A stretch of 64,000 nucleotides of DNA from Burkholderia diffusa. GTDB lineage: Bacteria; Pseudomonadota; Gammaproteobacteria; Burkholderiales; Burkholderiaceae. Shown here piece by piece: positions 51,955 to 60,522 of this stretch. The notes beneath the pieces are model-generated. The model was given only the letters and a program-made list of their open reading frames with translations, was not told the origin of the DNA and did not search any database. Position numbers and translations under genes: made by a program. The stretch lies in the NCBI RefSeq assembly GCF_902499115.1, contig NZ_CABVPN010000031.1, positions 33,277 through 97,276 on the forward strand, read 5' to 3'. How positions within the stretch are numbered: position 1 is the stretch's first letter; every line of letters starts with the position of its first letter.

Positions 51955-53799
51955 TCAGAAATTGCGAGTGACGAACAGCCCGACGAAATTGCGGTCCGCG
52001 TACGGCTGGCCGACCGTGTTGTGCCCGCCGAAGAACGCGGTGAAATTGATGCCGGCCTGCCAGTTCGGCGGGTTCTGGTTGAACAGCACGTAGACGTTCA
52101 GCGACTTCGCGCCCTGCATGTAGTTCGCGGTGAAGGTCGGCGTGTAGCCGTACAGTCCATCCGAGAACGTCACGCCCGGCGTGACCTGCCAGCCCGGGAT
52201 CAGCGTGCCGTCATAGGTCCAGTTGAAGTCGATCGTCGCGCCGACCGAGCTCGCGGTGCCCTGCCCCTTCCCGATCGGGTAGCCGAGCGCCGAGCCGTTG
52301 TTCAGCCACGGCAGGTAGCCGGTCTGCGGCGCCTGCGTGACGGTCTGCCCGTTGATCGTGCGCGTGACGCCGCTCGGACTCAGCCCCGGGTAGTAGATCC
52401 ACGTGAGCTCCCACGTGAGCGCGGCTGAATCGGCGCCGAGCCATTTGAGGAACGGATACTCGCTGCGCGTGAGCGCCAGCAGCCCGTTGATGTCGTACTG
52501 GAACTTCTTCTTGTCGACCCATTGCGGGCAGTCGATGCCGGCGACGCCGTTCGTGTTCAGGTCGAGCGGGCCCCCCGCGCCATAGCAGGCCGACAGCGCG
52601 ACCGCATCGCGCGGCCGGTACGACAGCTCGGTACCGATCGCCCAGGGCCCGAGCCCGAAGTTCGCGCTGACGCCGAACAGTTGGCGGCGGCCGAGATACG
52701 ACCACTGCTCGGTGCCGTTCGCGAGCGACGCGAGTACCGGCGACTTGTCGGTGTAGTTCAGGTAATAGAACGCGAAGTTCGCGTCGAACGAGCGCGGCGA
52801 GTAGTTGAACTTCACGCCGAACTGCGGCCGGTATTTCGCCGGCAGGTTCGTGACGGACGGCAGCCCGATGTCGTTGAACGGCGGCCCCGCATAGTCGCCG
52901 TTCACGAGCCCGTTCTTGATCGCGTTCAACGTGCCCTGGTTGCCCGCGGCGGCCCCGCCGCCGATCGCATTCGCGATCGAGCCGGCGCTCGGCCCGGTCA
53001 CGTTCAGGTTGGTCGTGTTGAGCGTGAACGGCTCCGCGCCGCGGCCGAAGCCGTTCGTCACCGACCAGTACGAGCCGACCGGCGGATAACGGTTGCCGTT
53101 CCACTGGAACTGATAGTAGGCCTCGGTGCTGAATCCGTGCGACAGGTCTGCAGCAACGCTCACCATCGGTGCGGGCAGCAGCGCCTGCTTGAGTTGCGAG
53201 CCGGGAATCAGCAGTTTCTGCACGTCGAGCGAGTTGGTCGCGTTGATCCCGCTCTGCGCGAACATGCTCTCACCCCAGTTGATCACCTGGTTGCCGAGCC
53301 GCACGTGTGCGTTGCGTCCGCCGATCCTGAAGTCCTTTTGCGCCCACAGGTCGAGCAGTTGTGCGTTGTAGACCACCTGCGCGGAAGCGGTGCTCGACAG
53401 CGGCGTTCTCGCCGTATTGCCGGCGAGGAAATCGTACATGCCGGTGCCGCGCACCATGAACTTCAGCCCTTCGCTGGGCATCTTCAGCAGCAGCTCGCTG
53501 GTCGCGCTGACGTAGGTGCTGAACGGCTGGCCCTTGCGGTAGTTCAGGTCGCCGTTGTCCGCATAGCCCCATTGATTCGTGTTCGCCGCCGCGCCGCAGC
53601 CGTATGCGTTCGGATCGCCGGTGAGCGAGCAGCTCGGGCTCTTGGTACGGATGCCGGCGCCGGCCGTCAGGTTGGTCACCCACGAGCCTTGCAGATCGTT
53701 GATGCCCGTCGTGAAGTCGTAAGCGTATGCGTTCGACGCCGCGGCACCCGCGAGCACGACCGATACCGTAGTATTCCTGATCAACCTTGCCGATTCCAT
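51955..53799 (-). CDS. DUF1302 family outer-membrane beta-barrel protein
   Basis: A 614-residue exported protein. A signal peptide ends near ASNAYAYDF. It continues with alternating beta-strands rich in aromatic residues and Asn/Gly turns (NAHVRLGNQVINWGESMFAQSGINATNSLDVQKL, a hallmark of DUF1302), and the C-terminus is FVGLFVTRNF with a terminal aromatic. It is expected to be a large porin-like channel in the outer membrane for a hydrophobic compound. It is nearly always adjacent to DUF1329 and MMPL genes, as here. Confidence 0.9.
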   Translation of the reverse strand: MESARLIRNTTVSVVLAGAAASNAYAYDFTTGINDLQGSWVTNLTAGAGIRTKSPSCSLTGDPNAYGCGAAANTNQWGYADNGDLNYRKGQPFSTYVSATSELLLKMPSEGLKFMVRGTGMYDFLAGNTARTPLSSTASAQVVYNAQLLDLWAQKDFRIGGRNAHVRLGNQVINWGESMFAQSGINATNSLDVQKLLIPGSQLKQALLPAPMVSVAADLSHGFSTEAYYQFQWNGNRYPPVGSYWSVTNGFGRGAEPFTLNTTNLNVTGPSAGSIANAIGGGAAAGNQGTLNAIKNGLVNGDYAGPPFNDIGLPSVTNLPAKYRPQFGVKFNYSPRSFDANFAFYYLNYTDKSPVLASLANGTEQWSYLGRRQLFGVSANFGLGPWAIGTELSYRPRDAVALSACYGAGGPLDLNTNGVAGIDCPQWVDKKKFQYDINGLLALTRSEYPFLKWLGADSAALTWELTWIYYPGLSPSGVTRTINGQTVTQAPQTGYLPWLNNGSALGYPIGKGQGTASSVGATIDFNWTYDGTLIPGWQVTPGVTFSDGLYGYTPTFTANYMQGAKSLNVYVLFNQNPPNWQAGINFTAFFGGHNTVGQPYADRNFVGLFVTRNF

Positions 53800-53877
53800 G
53801 ATCCGTCTCCCACCCCTTTGCGATGCCGGCGCACGGTCGTTGCGCGCGCCGGTCCGTTGTGCTTCAGCCGATGACGG

Positions 53878-55245
53878 TCAGCGTTCGCTGACCGAGCGCA
53901 GCGATTCCGCCGTGTAGAAATCCTGCTTGAAGCGCGGATCGTCGGCCTGTTCGAGCCAGCGAACGTCCTTGCCCTGCCCGATCGACGTCGCATCGAGCAC
54001 GTAGCGGCCGTTGTTCATGTCGTACTGCGCGAGCGGTTCGTTGTCGCATGTGCCGCCGAGCTCCCACACCGGGATCGGATAGCTTTCGCGCACCTTCCAC
54101 AGCTTGCCCTGCGCGTCGTAGTCCTCGCCGACCAGCGCGAGCCAGCTGTCCTCGTCGAGATAGAACACCTTCTTCGATGCGACGTGCCGTGCGCTCGGCT
54201 TCAGCGTCGCCTCGACGACCCACACGCGGTGCGTCTCGTAGCGCCGGCTCGTCGCCGCGACACCGTCCGGCGTCGCGACGTCGTGCAGCTTGCTCTTGAA
54301 CTTGTACATGCCGAACGCGTTGTACGGGACGATCATTTCCTTCTTGCCGACCAGCTTCCAGTTGAAGCGGTCGAGCGAGCCGTTGATCATGTTCGCTTCG
54401 TCGATCAGGTACTGGTTCTCGAAGCCGATCAGCGGCGCGTCGTGCGTATAGGCTGGCATGCGCCGCACGCGGCGTTGGCCGGGGAAGTAGTAGTACGTCT
54501 CCGACGGCTTGTCGAAATACTGGCGCTGCACGAACGCCTGACCGGCCAGCGCGGCCGGCGAGTTCATCTGGAAGTACACGGCCGTGCTGAGCTGATCGAC
54601 GTCCTGCGGCGAATGCTTGCCGAGCTTGCCGGACGGGAAGAAGAACGTCTGCGGGCCGACCGCGTCGATCCATTCGCTGCTGCCCGGACGAGGCGACACG
54701 GTCGTCGCCATCTGCCCCCAGTCGACACCTTCGCCGCGATAGCGCATCTCGTAGTTGAGGATCGCCTCGACGCCGCTCTTCGGCTGCGGGAACGGCACGC
54801 CCGGCAATATGGCCGCCCCGAGCGTGTCACCCGCCGGCCCGAGCTTCGCGGCGCTCAGGTTCGCCTTCGAGTTCTGCTCGACGACATCCGGCAGTTGGCA
54901 TTCGCGGTGGGACGGATAGACGTCCATCCGGTAGCCCTTCTTCTGCTTGATCAACGCGACCTGCCCGGGCGACAGCTTGTCCGCGTACTTGTCGACGTTC
55001 GCCGCATCGATCGAGTACAGCGGCTTCTCGTTGCGATGCTTCCAGAAATCGGCGCGCACCTTGCCCCATTCCCAGCCCGCGTCGGGCGACTGCTTGCCGG
55101 TGTAGGCCGGCACCGAGCCGTCCTTGCTCGCCGAGCGATCGGCGCCGGCCGGCGTCAGGTCGTCCGCCGCGACGGCCGTGCCGAGCGCGAGACATGCAGC
55201 GGCCGCGAGTGCGGACGCGGCCCAGAATTGATGCTTGCTCATCAT
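53878..55245 (-). CDS. DUF1329 family periplasmic (LolB-like) protein
   Basis: A 455-residue exported protein. The signal peptide is in KHQFWAASALAAAACLALGTAVAADDL, followed by LTPAGADRSASKDGSVPAYTG, the family opening. The central part includes ETYYYFPGQRRVRRMPAYTHD and YNAFGMYKFKSKLHDV typical of DUF1329, whose fold is related to lipoprotein carriers. It probably carries the hydrophobic substrate across the periplasm between the DUF1302 barrel and the MMPL protein. AGGAG precedes the ATG at 55245; ATG 55242 is equally possible. Confidence 0.9.
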   Translation of the reverse strand: MMSKHQFWAASALAAAACLALGTAVAADDLTPAGADRSASKDGSVPAYTGKQSPDAGWEWGKVRADFWKHRNEKPLYSIDAANVDKYADKLSPGQVALIKQKKGYRMDVYPSHRECQLPDVVEQNSKANLSAAKLGPAGDTLGAAILPGVPFPQPKSGVEAILNYEMRYRGEGVDWGQMATTVSPRPGSSEWIDAVGPQTFFFPSGKLGKHSPQDVDQLSTAVYFQMNSPAALAGQAFVQRQYFDKPSETYYYFPGQRRVRRMPAYTHDAPLIGFENQYLIDEANMINGSLDRFNWKLVGKKEMIVPYNAFGMYKFKSKLHDVATPDGVAATSRRYETHRVWVVEATLKPSARHVASKKVFYLDEDSWLALVGEDYDAQGKLWKVRESYPIPVWELGGTCDNEPLAQYDMNNGRYVLDATSIGQGKDVRWLEQADDPRFKQDFYTAESLRSVSER

Positions 55246-55460
55246 GGTTCTCCTTCCCACTGCGCGTTCGCTCGCCCGTCCCGGGTGCGACGCATTCAAT
55301 CCGCTCGCGATCACCGACCGGCGATCGCATCGCTCCCTGATGACGGTCGTCCCCGATGACGGACGGCCGCCTGCCTGTTTCGATACGCCTCCATCATTCC
55401 GTCAGGACTGCGATTCATCACGAATGCCCGTCTGGAAGGAATGACGCACTGCGGCCTGTC

Positions 55461-55874
55461 TCAGTCCCTGCCCGACCCGGCCACCGCGACTGCACGCACT
55501 TCGACGCACAGCCCCGGCAGCGCCAGTTGCGACACGCCGACCGCCGTCCACGACGGGTAGCGGTCCGGGAAATATGCGTCCTTGACCGCCGCGAAATCCT
55601 GCGTTTCCTGCTGAAGGTTCGTATGGAAGGTCGTCAGTTCGACGACGTCGGCGAGACTCGCGCCCGCCGCTTCCAGGATCATCTTCAAGCTCTCGAACGC
55701 GATCCGCGCCTGCGCCGCCACGCCGTCGGCCGGCTGCATCTGCGCGTCGAGTCCGACCTGGCCCGACACCCAGATCGTGTCGCCGACGCGCGTGGCCGGC
55801 GAGAAGTGGTATGCGTCGTACCACGGCTGGAACGGCGGCGGAACGATCGATTGCCGCTTCGGGGTAGCTGACAT
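55461..55874 (-). CDS. RidA family (imine/enamine deaminase)
   Basis: A 137-residue YjgF/YER057c/UK114 protein. ATRVGDTIWVSGQVGLDAQMQPADGVAAQARIAFESLKMILEAAGASLADVVELTTF is standard, and the C-terminal PSWTAVGVSQLALPGLCVEVRAVAV ends with LCVEVRAVA where the family has the catalytic Arg (Arg in VEVRAV). RidA proteins hydrolyse reactive imines or enamines. Placed in an operon with flavin amine oxidases, it most likely processes the imine product. AAGGAG precedes the ATG. Confidence 0.92.
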   Translation of the reverse strand: MSATPKRQSIVPPPFQPWYDAYHFSPATRVGDTIWVSGQVGLDAQMQPADGVAAQARIAFESLKMILEAAGASLADVVELTTFHTNLQQETQDFAAVKDAYFPDRYPSWTAVGVSQLALPGLCVEVRAVAVAGSGRD

Positions 55875-55891
55875 GATTGAAGACTCCTTGC

Positions 55892-56725
55892 TCAGACGAG
55901 TTGACGGAAACACGGTGCGCGGAACGGATCGCCGGCCTTCAGCCCGGCGAGCTCGTCGACGAACAGCACGCCGGCCGGCGTGAAACCCGAACGGCTTTGC
56001 TCGGGCAGCGGGCTGAACGTCGCGTCGTCGCCGAAGAAGCGCAGCACGAGCGTGTGGCGGTCGGGGAACGCGGCATCCACCGCGCCACCGCCGTGCAGCA
56101 CGCCCGGATGGAGCAGCACCACGTCGCCAGGCTTCGTTTCCCACGAAATGATGTCGTACGCGTCGGGCGCCGCGCGGCGCTCCGCTTCGATGTTCGGCAG
56201 CCGCGGCCACACGTCGCCGCCGTGCAGCGGATCGGTTGGGTCCTCCGCGTTCTGGAACGTGGTGCCGTCGTGGCGCACGCCGCGATGCGAGCCGCGCACG
56301 ATCTCCAGCGCGTTGCGCTTCGGCACGTGCTCGAAGCTGATCCACGCATTGCCGAAGTGCATGCCCTCCCACGGCAGGTACGACGTGTCCTGGTGCCACG
56401 GCGAGCGCGCGCTCTTGCCACCGGCCTTCATGAACAGTTCCTCGGCGAAGTACCACACGTGCTTCGAGCCCCACAGGTCGGCGAACAGCTTGCCGAACGG
56501 CAGCGTGCCGACCAGTTCGTCGAGCCGCGCCTTCGCGTACGGGTTCGCGTTGTCGTTGTGCGACCGGTATTCGGTGCCGTCGAGCAGCGCCGTCGCCATC
56601 GGGCCCGGGTTCTCCATCCCCCAGTCGAACGCGGCGCGGCACTGCTCGAGCTGCGCCGCGTCGAGTACGCCTTCGACGAGAACCGCGCCGTCCTCGAAGA
56701 AAGCCTTGCGTGTAAGTGCATCCAT
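55892..56725 (-). CDS. phytanoyl-CoA dioxygenase (PhyH) family protein
   Basis: A 277-residue Fe(II)/2-oxoglutarate-type oxygenase. Iron ligands fit WHQDTSYLPW (His-x-Asp, about residues 113-115) and VLLHPGVLHGGG (distal His). A 2-oxoglutarate-binding Arg is likely in HTLVLRFFGDD. The family hydroxylates substrates such as phytanoyl-CoA or small secondary metabolites. GGAG precedes the ATG at 56725. It is the first gene of the second and largest unit, ~85 bases downstream of operator box 3. Confidence 0.88.
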   Translation of the reverse strand: MDALTRKAFFEDGAVLVEGVLDAAQLEQCRAAFDWGMENPGPMATALLDGTEYRSHNDNANPYAKARLDELVGTLPFGKLFADLWGSKHVWYFAEELFMKAGGKSARSPWHQDTSYLPWEGMHFGNAWISFEHVPKRNALEIVRGSHRGVRHDGTTFQNAEDPTDPLHGGDVWPRLPNIEAERRAAPDAYDIISWETKPGDVVLLHPGVLHGGGAVDAAFPDRHTLVLRFFGDDATFSPLPEQSRSGFTPAGVLFVDELAGLKAGDPFRAPCFRQLV

Positions 56726-56805
56726 CGTAGATCTCCTGATTCGTCCAACCACTGCCGGCCGTGATCGGTCATTGCCGGCACCTTCAGTAGAACATGGTGA
56801 CAATG

Positions 56806-56821
56806 TTAGGTCATCATGACA
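56806..56821. promoter_or_regulatory. shared operator box 3 (upstream of phyH-led operon)
   Basis: TTAGGTCATCATGACA contains the perfect palindrome GTCAT-C-ATGAC and gives TTGTCA on the minus strand as a candidate -35. It is flanked upstream (minus strand) by GGGAATACCCCCTCTTTTT (56852-56834), as in the other three copies. Confidence 0.72.
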
Positions 56822-56969
56822 AAAGTACGAGAAAGAAAAAGAGGGGGTATTCCCTGTTTCGTCTGCTTGTTCGAACGTGCGTCGTGGCGGTTTGCCGTCC
56901 CGCCATGACAACCTGCTTTCAGCTTTCATACAGTCGGGCGGCGACGCCGGCCGCGGCGTCGCCGACACG

Positions 56970-57593
56970 TCATCCGCGCATGCGGTCGAACACCGTATGC
57001 GTGACGAAGCCGACCAGCACGGCATCGGCCAGCGTGTCCACGGTGCCGCGCGCGTCGGCCGCACAACACGCGTGCACGCCGTCGCACAGCGCGGTCAGGC
57101 CGAGCGCCAGCAGCCACGCGGGCAATGGCAGCGACACGCCGGCACGCGCCGCGAATGCATCGATGCATGCGGTCGCGAGCGCTTGCCGCTCATGCAGCAA
57201 CGCACCGAACTGCGCACGGAACTGCGGATCGCGCGCCGCCTGCAGTTGCGCTTCCAGCCATATCAGCCGCGACGCATCCCGCGCGGCACGCCGCCGCCAG
57301 CAGGCGAGCAGCGTCCGCTGCGCGTCCTCCGCCGAACCCGCCGGCATGCCGGCGATCCGTTGCAGCGCCGTCGCGGCATCGTCGTGATCGCGCCGCAGCA
57401 GCTCGAACAGCATCTCCGTCTTGCTGCGAAAGTTCGAATAGAACGCGCCGCGTGTATGCCCGGCCGCCGCGGCGATATCCTCGACGCTCGCGGCCGCATA
57501 GCCCTTCTCCGCGAAGATCGCGCGCGCGGCGCCGAGCAGGCGTTCGCGTGTCGCATCGCGTCGCTGCGCGCGGGTCAGCCTGACCGGAGCCAT
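56970..57593 (-). CDS. TetR/AcrR family transcriptional regulator of the catabolic island
   Basis: A 207-residue TetR repressor. The helix-turn-helix is RERLLGAARAIFAEKGYAAASVEDIAAAAGHTRGAFYSNFRSKTEMLFELL (about residues 15-66). The HTRGAFYSNF recognition helix is typical of the group with a C-terminal domain like TetR_C_6. It lies between the first unit (amine oxidase 1) and operator box 3, on the same strand. Together with the tetR at 39822 it is a candidate to bind the shared palindrome. Confidence 0.9.
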   Translation of the reverse strand: MAPVRLTRAQRRDATRERLLGAARAIFAEKGYAAASVEDIAAAAGHTRGAFYSNFRSKTEMLFELLRRDHDDAATALQRIAGMPAGSAEDAQRTLLACWRRRAARDASRLIWLEAQLQAARDPQFRAQFGALLHERQALATACIDAFAARAGVSLPLPAWLLALGLTALCDGVHACCAADARGTVDTLADAVLVGFVTHTVFDRMRG

Positions 57594-57666
57594 CCGCGCG
57601 CTCCGCGGTCTCCGCGGCCGGGTTCGCACTTCGTCCGGATCATATCCTCTTCCTCAGTACGCCTAT

Positions 57667-58341
57667 TCATTTCGGATACGACAATACGTTCGCGTTCACC
57701 TTGCCGCGTGCGGCGTCGCGCTCCAATGCGCCATACGCGTAATAGAGCGTGACGGTCAGGTACGACCAGGCCAGCAGCGCAAGCACGTAGAAATTGAACA
57801 CCACGTTGGTTTCCTCGCCCGGGATCTTGTAGAAATCGTAGATGCACGCGATCGCCTGCGAAGCGACGAGCGCGATCGTCGTCGTCAGCGCATGGAACAC
57901 GTGGTCGGCACGCGCGAGCCGCAGCACGAAGCCGGCGAGATAGATCGACATCAGCGTCCACATCGCCACATAGAAGTACGGAAGCGCGTTCTGCAACACG
58001 CCGGCCACGAGCGCGATCGTCCCGAGCGTCGCGAGCACGAACAGCGTCACGTCCTGCCGCATCGACGGCCGGTAGCCGTGCGTGACGGCCATCAGACCGG
58101 CGACCGCGATCACCGGCATCCCGAATCCGCGCGAGAACGCGTCGAGGAAGTGCGAAATGGCGTACGACACCGGTAATTCGGTCGCGAAGAAGATCACCGC
58201 ATTGGATGCGGAGATCGTCACGATCCACCACTCGAAGCCGAGCAGGAAATTGCGCTTGCGGACGAACTTGAGGCCGTACAGGCCGGTCGTCGCCGCCAGC
58301 GTCGCGCTGGAAAGACAAAGTACAAGTGATCTGTGATCCAT
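57667..58341 (-). CDS. seven-helix membrane protein of unknown function
   Basis: A 224-residue polytopic membrane protein with about seven hydrophobic segments, such as WWIVTISASNAVIFFATEL, MPVIAVAGLMAV, VTLFVLATLGTIALVAGVLQ, YVAMWTLMSIYLAGFVL and FYVLALLAWSYLTVTLYYAYG. It follows the amine oxidase 1 and cytochrome c genes by 35 bases. I do not recognise the family with certainty. It could be a transporter or a membrane sensor for the amine substrate. Confidence 0.75.
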   Translation of the reverse strand: MDHRSLVLCLSSATLAATTGLYGLKFVRKRNFLLGFEWWIVTISASNAVIFFATELPVSYAISHFLDAFSRGFGMPVIAVAGLMAVTHGYRPSMRQDVTLFVLATLGTIALVAGVLQNALPYFYVAMWTLMSIYLAGFVLRLARADHVFHALTTTIALVASQAIACIYDFYKIPGEETNVVFNFYVLALLAWSYLTVTLYYAYGALERDAARGKVNANVLSYPK

Positions 58342-58376
58342 GGTTCGAACTCCGGAGGTCGATTGCTACCGTTGAT

Positions 58377-59036
58377 TCACTGCGTGACCGGGCTGACGCT
58401 CGCGAGATAGGTGGCCACCGCCGCCCGATCGTCCGCCGACATCGCCTGCGCGACGCGCTGCATCGTGCCGGTCGCCTCGCTGCGCGTGCCGTTCGCGAAC
58501 GCGTCGAGTTGCACGCGCAGGTAGTCGTACCCCTGCCCGGCGAGCCGCGGAAACTGCGCCTGGCCCGTCAGTCGCGCGCCGTGGCAAGCGACGCACGCGC
58601 CGCCCGTCACGAGTTGCTCGCCCTTCGCGCGCAGTCGCGCATCCGGTTTGAAATAGCGGTTCGCGAACGGCGCCTGCTTCGCGTAGTAGCCGGCCACACG
58701 CGCGATCTCGGCTTCGCTCATCGTCATCGCGAGCGGCCCCATCGTCGGGTTCGCGCGTTGTCCGCTCGCGAACGCGTGAAGCTGCGCGGCCACGTACTGC
58801 GCGGGCTGGCCGGCGAGGCTCGGATACGCGTCGTTCAGCGACGAGCCCTTCACGCCGTGGCAGCCCATGCACACGTCGGTCGTGCGCGGCCACGGGCCGC
58901 CGTCGGCCTCGTCGGCCTGTGCCGTCTCGTCGATATGGCGCTGCAGGCGATAGAAGCCGAGCAGCGTCGGGCCGTAGACGGCCAGAAGCGCGCCGGCGAC
59001 CACGAGCACGGCGAGCAGCACGATACGTTTCTTCAT
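58377..59036 (-). CDS. diheme cytochrome c (partner of amine oxidase 1)
   Basis: A 219-residue protein with an N-terminal signal/anchor (VLLAVLVVAGALLAVYG) and two heme sites, CMGCHG (about residue 56) and CVACHG (about 148), with candidate Met ligands in TMGPLAM and TGTMQR. It is clearly a paralogue of the cytochrome at 46320-47009. Ten bases separate it from the amine oxidase 1 stop, giving the same gene order as in the second pair. Role: periplasmic electron acceptor from the flavoprotein. Confidence 0.92.
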   Translation of the reverse strand: MKKRIVLLAVLVVAGALLAVYGPTLLGFYRLQRHIDETAQADEADGGPWPRTTDVCMGCHGVKGSSLNDAYPSLAGQPAQYVAAQLHAFASGQRANPTMGPLAMTMSEAEIARVAGYYAKQAPFANRYFKPDARLRAKGEQLVTGGACVACHGARLTGQAQFPRLAGQGYDYLRVQLDAFANGTRSEATGTMQRVAQAMSADDRAAVATYLASVSPVTQ

Positions 59037-59046
59037 TTCCGGTCTC

Positions 59047-60522
59047 CTACGCGCGGCGCAGTTTGTTGAGCGCCTGAAGCGCGGCCTGGTGACCCGAGCG
59101 GACGGCGCCGTCCATGTAGCCGGCCCAGATGTTCGCGGTCTCGGTGCCCGACCAGATCAGGTTGCCGCACGGCGTGCGCAGCGCGTCGCCGTGTGCGGTC
59201 CAGAATCCGGGCGGAATCGCGGAAACGCACGTGATCGTCCACGGGTCGGCGAGCCCCCAGTCACGATCGTGGTACGACACCGGCTGCAGCGCGTCGGCAC
59301 CCCACGCCTGCGCGTAGAGCTCGGCGAGCATCTGCTTCGCCGCCTGCGGATCCGACGGCAGCATCGCGTTCTTGACGAACGCGTTGATCACGCCGATCTC
59401 GCCGCCGGGCGGCGAATTGTCGTAGGCCCAGAAGATCGGCCCATTGGTCTGGAAGATGTGGCCGTTCAGCCCCTTGTCGCGCCAGAACGGGCGGCGATAG
59501 ACCATCGCCGTCTTGCGCGCCGGGGAATGCGCGGGCCACGCACGTTGCAGTGCCGCGCGCGGCGCCGGCAGAGGCGGATCGAACTGCATCCGGTGACACA
59601 GTGCCGGGTGGAGCGCCATCACGACCTGTCTCGCGCGCACCGTGCCGCGGTCCGTCTGCAGCGTGACGACATCACGATCCCAGCCGACGATCCGGCGCAC
59701 CGGTGCCGACAGGCGCACCTTGTCGCCGAGTTGCTGCGCCATCCGAAGGCTGAGGGCCTGCGAGCCGCCGACGAAGCGGGTTTCCTGCGCGCTGTGCTTG
59801 ATCGAGTCGAGCTGCGCGTAATCGCAATCGGCGGAATTGATCATCGACAGGAAATGCAGCAGCCCCATCTTCGCCGGCGCGACGCCGCCCGACAGCGCGA
59901 TCGACGCGTTCCAGCCCATCCGGTCTTCGGGTTGGATGCCCTGCTGCGCGAGCCAGTCGCCGACCGACAGCCGGTCGAGCTCGGCCGCCTTCGGCGAGGT
60001 CCATGGCGTGGCCGACGGCACGTCGCGCGACAGCCGGCCGAGCTTCGCCGCGACGGCTTCGTCGGTGCCGAGCGTGCCCTGCAGGTCGATCTCGGCGCGC
60101 CCGTCGCCGCCGAGAATGACCGTCTTGCCTGCGTAATAGCTCGGGAACGTGCCGACTTCCAGCTCGCGGGCGAGATCCGCGACAGCCGTCTGGCCCGGGC
60201 CGATCCACTGGCCGCCAACTTCCGTCACATAGCCGCCGCCCACGTCGTAGTTGAGCGTGCGGCCGCCCACGCGATCGCGCGCCTCGAGCACCGCGAAGGA
60301 TTCGCAGCCCGCGTAGCGCAGGTCGCGCGCGGCCGTCAGGCCGGCCAGCCCGGCGCCGACGATCGCGACGTCGAGCACGTCGCCCGGTACGGGCGCCGCA
60401 TCGGCGCTCGCACGCGACGCGCTCATTGCAAGGCCGCCGATCGCGACGGAGGCGCCCGTGGCCTTGAGCCACTGCCTGCGCGACAGGTTGGCCGCGCCGT
60501 TGGGGGATGACTTCCTGGACAT
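59047..60522 (-). CDS. flavin amine oxidase/dehydrogenase 1, Tat-exported
   Basis: A 491-residue monoamine-oxidase-fold flavoprotein with a very good Tat signal (SRRQWLKATGASVAIGGLAMS). FAD motif: VAIVGAGLAGLTAARDL, then LEARDRVGGRTLN and GGQWIGPGQTAVADLARE. The C-terminal FAD region is NLIWSGTETANIWAGYMDGAVRSG. It is strongly similar to the enzyme at 47010-48488, for example in CDYAQLDSIKHSAQETRFVG. It heads the first unit, ~300 bases downstream of operator box 4. Export and the adjacent cytochrome c argue for a dehydrogenase like nicotine oxidoreductase. Confidence 0.92.
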   Translation of the reverse strand: MSRKSSPNGAANLSRRQWLKATGASVAIGGLAMSASRASADAAPVPGDVLDVAIVGAGLAGLTAARDLRYAGCESFAVLEARDRVGGRTLNYDVGGGYVTEVGGQWIGPGQTAVADLARELEVGTFPSYYAGKTVILGGDGRAEIDLQGTLGTDEAVAAKLGRLSRDVPSATPWTSPKAAELDRLSVGDWLAQQGIQPEDRMGWNASIALSGGVAPAKMGLLHFLSMINSADCDYAQLDSIKHSAQETRFVGGSQALSLRMAQQLGDKVRLSAPVRRIVGWDRDVVTLQTDRGTVRARQVVMALHPALCHRMQFDPPLPAPRAALQRAWPAHSPARKTAMVYRRPFWRDKGLNGHIFQTNGPIFWAYDNSPPGGEIGVINAFVKNAMLPSDPQAAKQMLAELYAQAWGADALQPVSYHDRDWGLADPWTITCVSAIPPGFWTAHGDALRTPCGNLIWSGTETANIWAGYMDGAVRSGHQAALQALNKLRRA

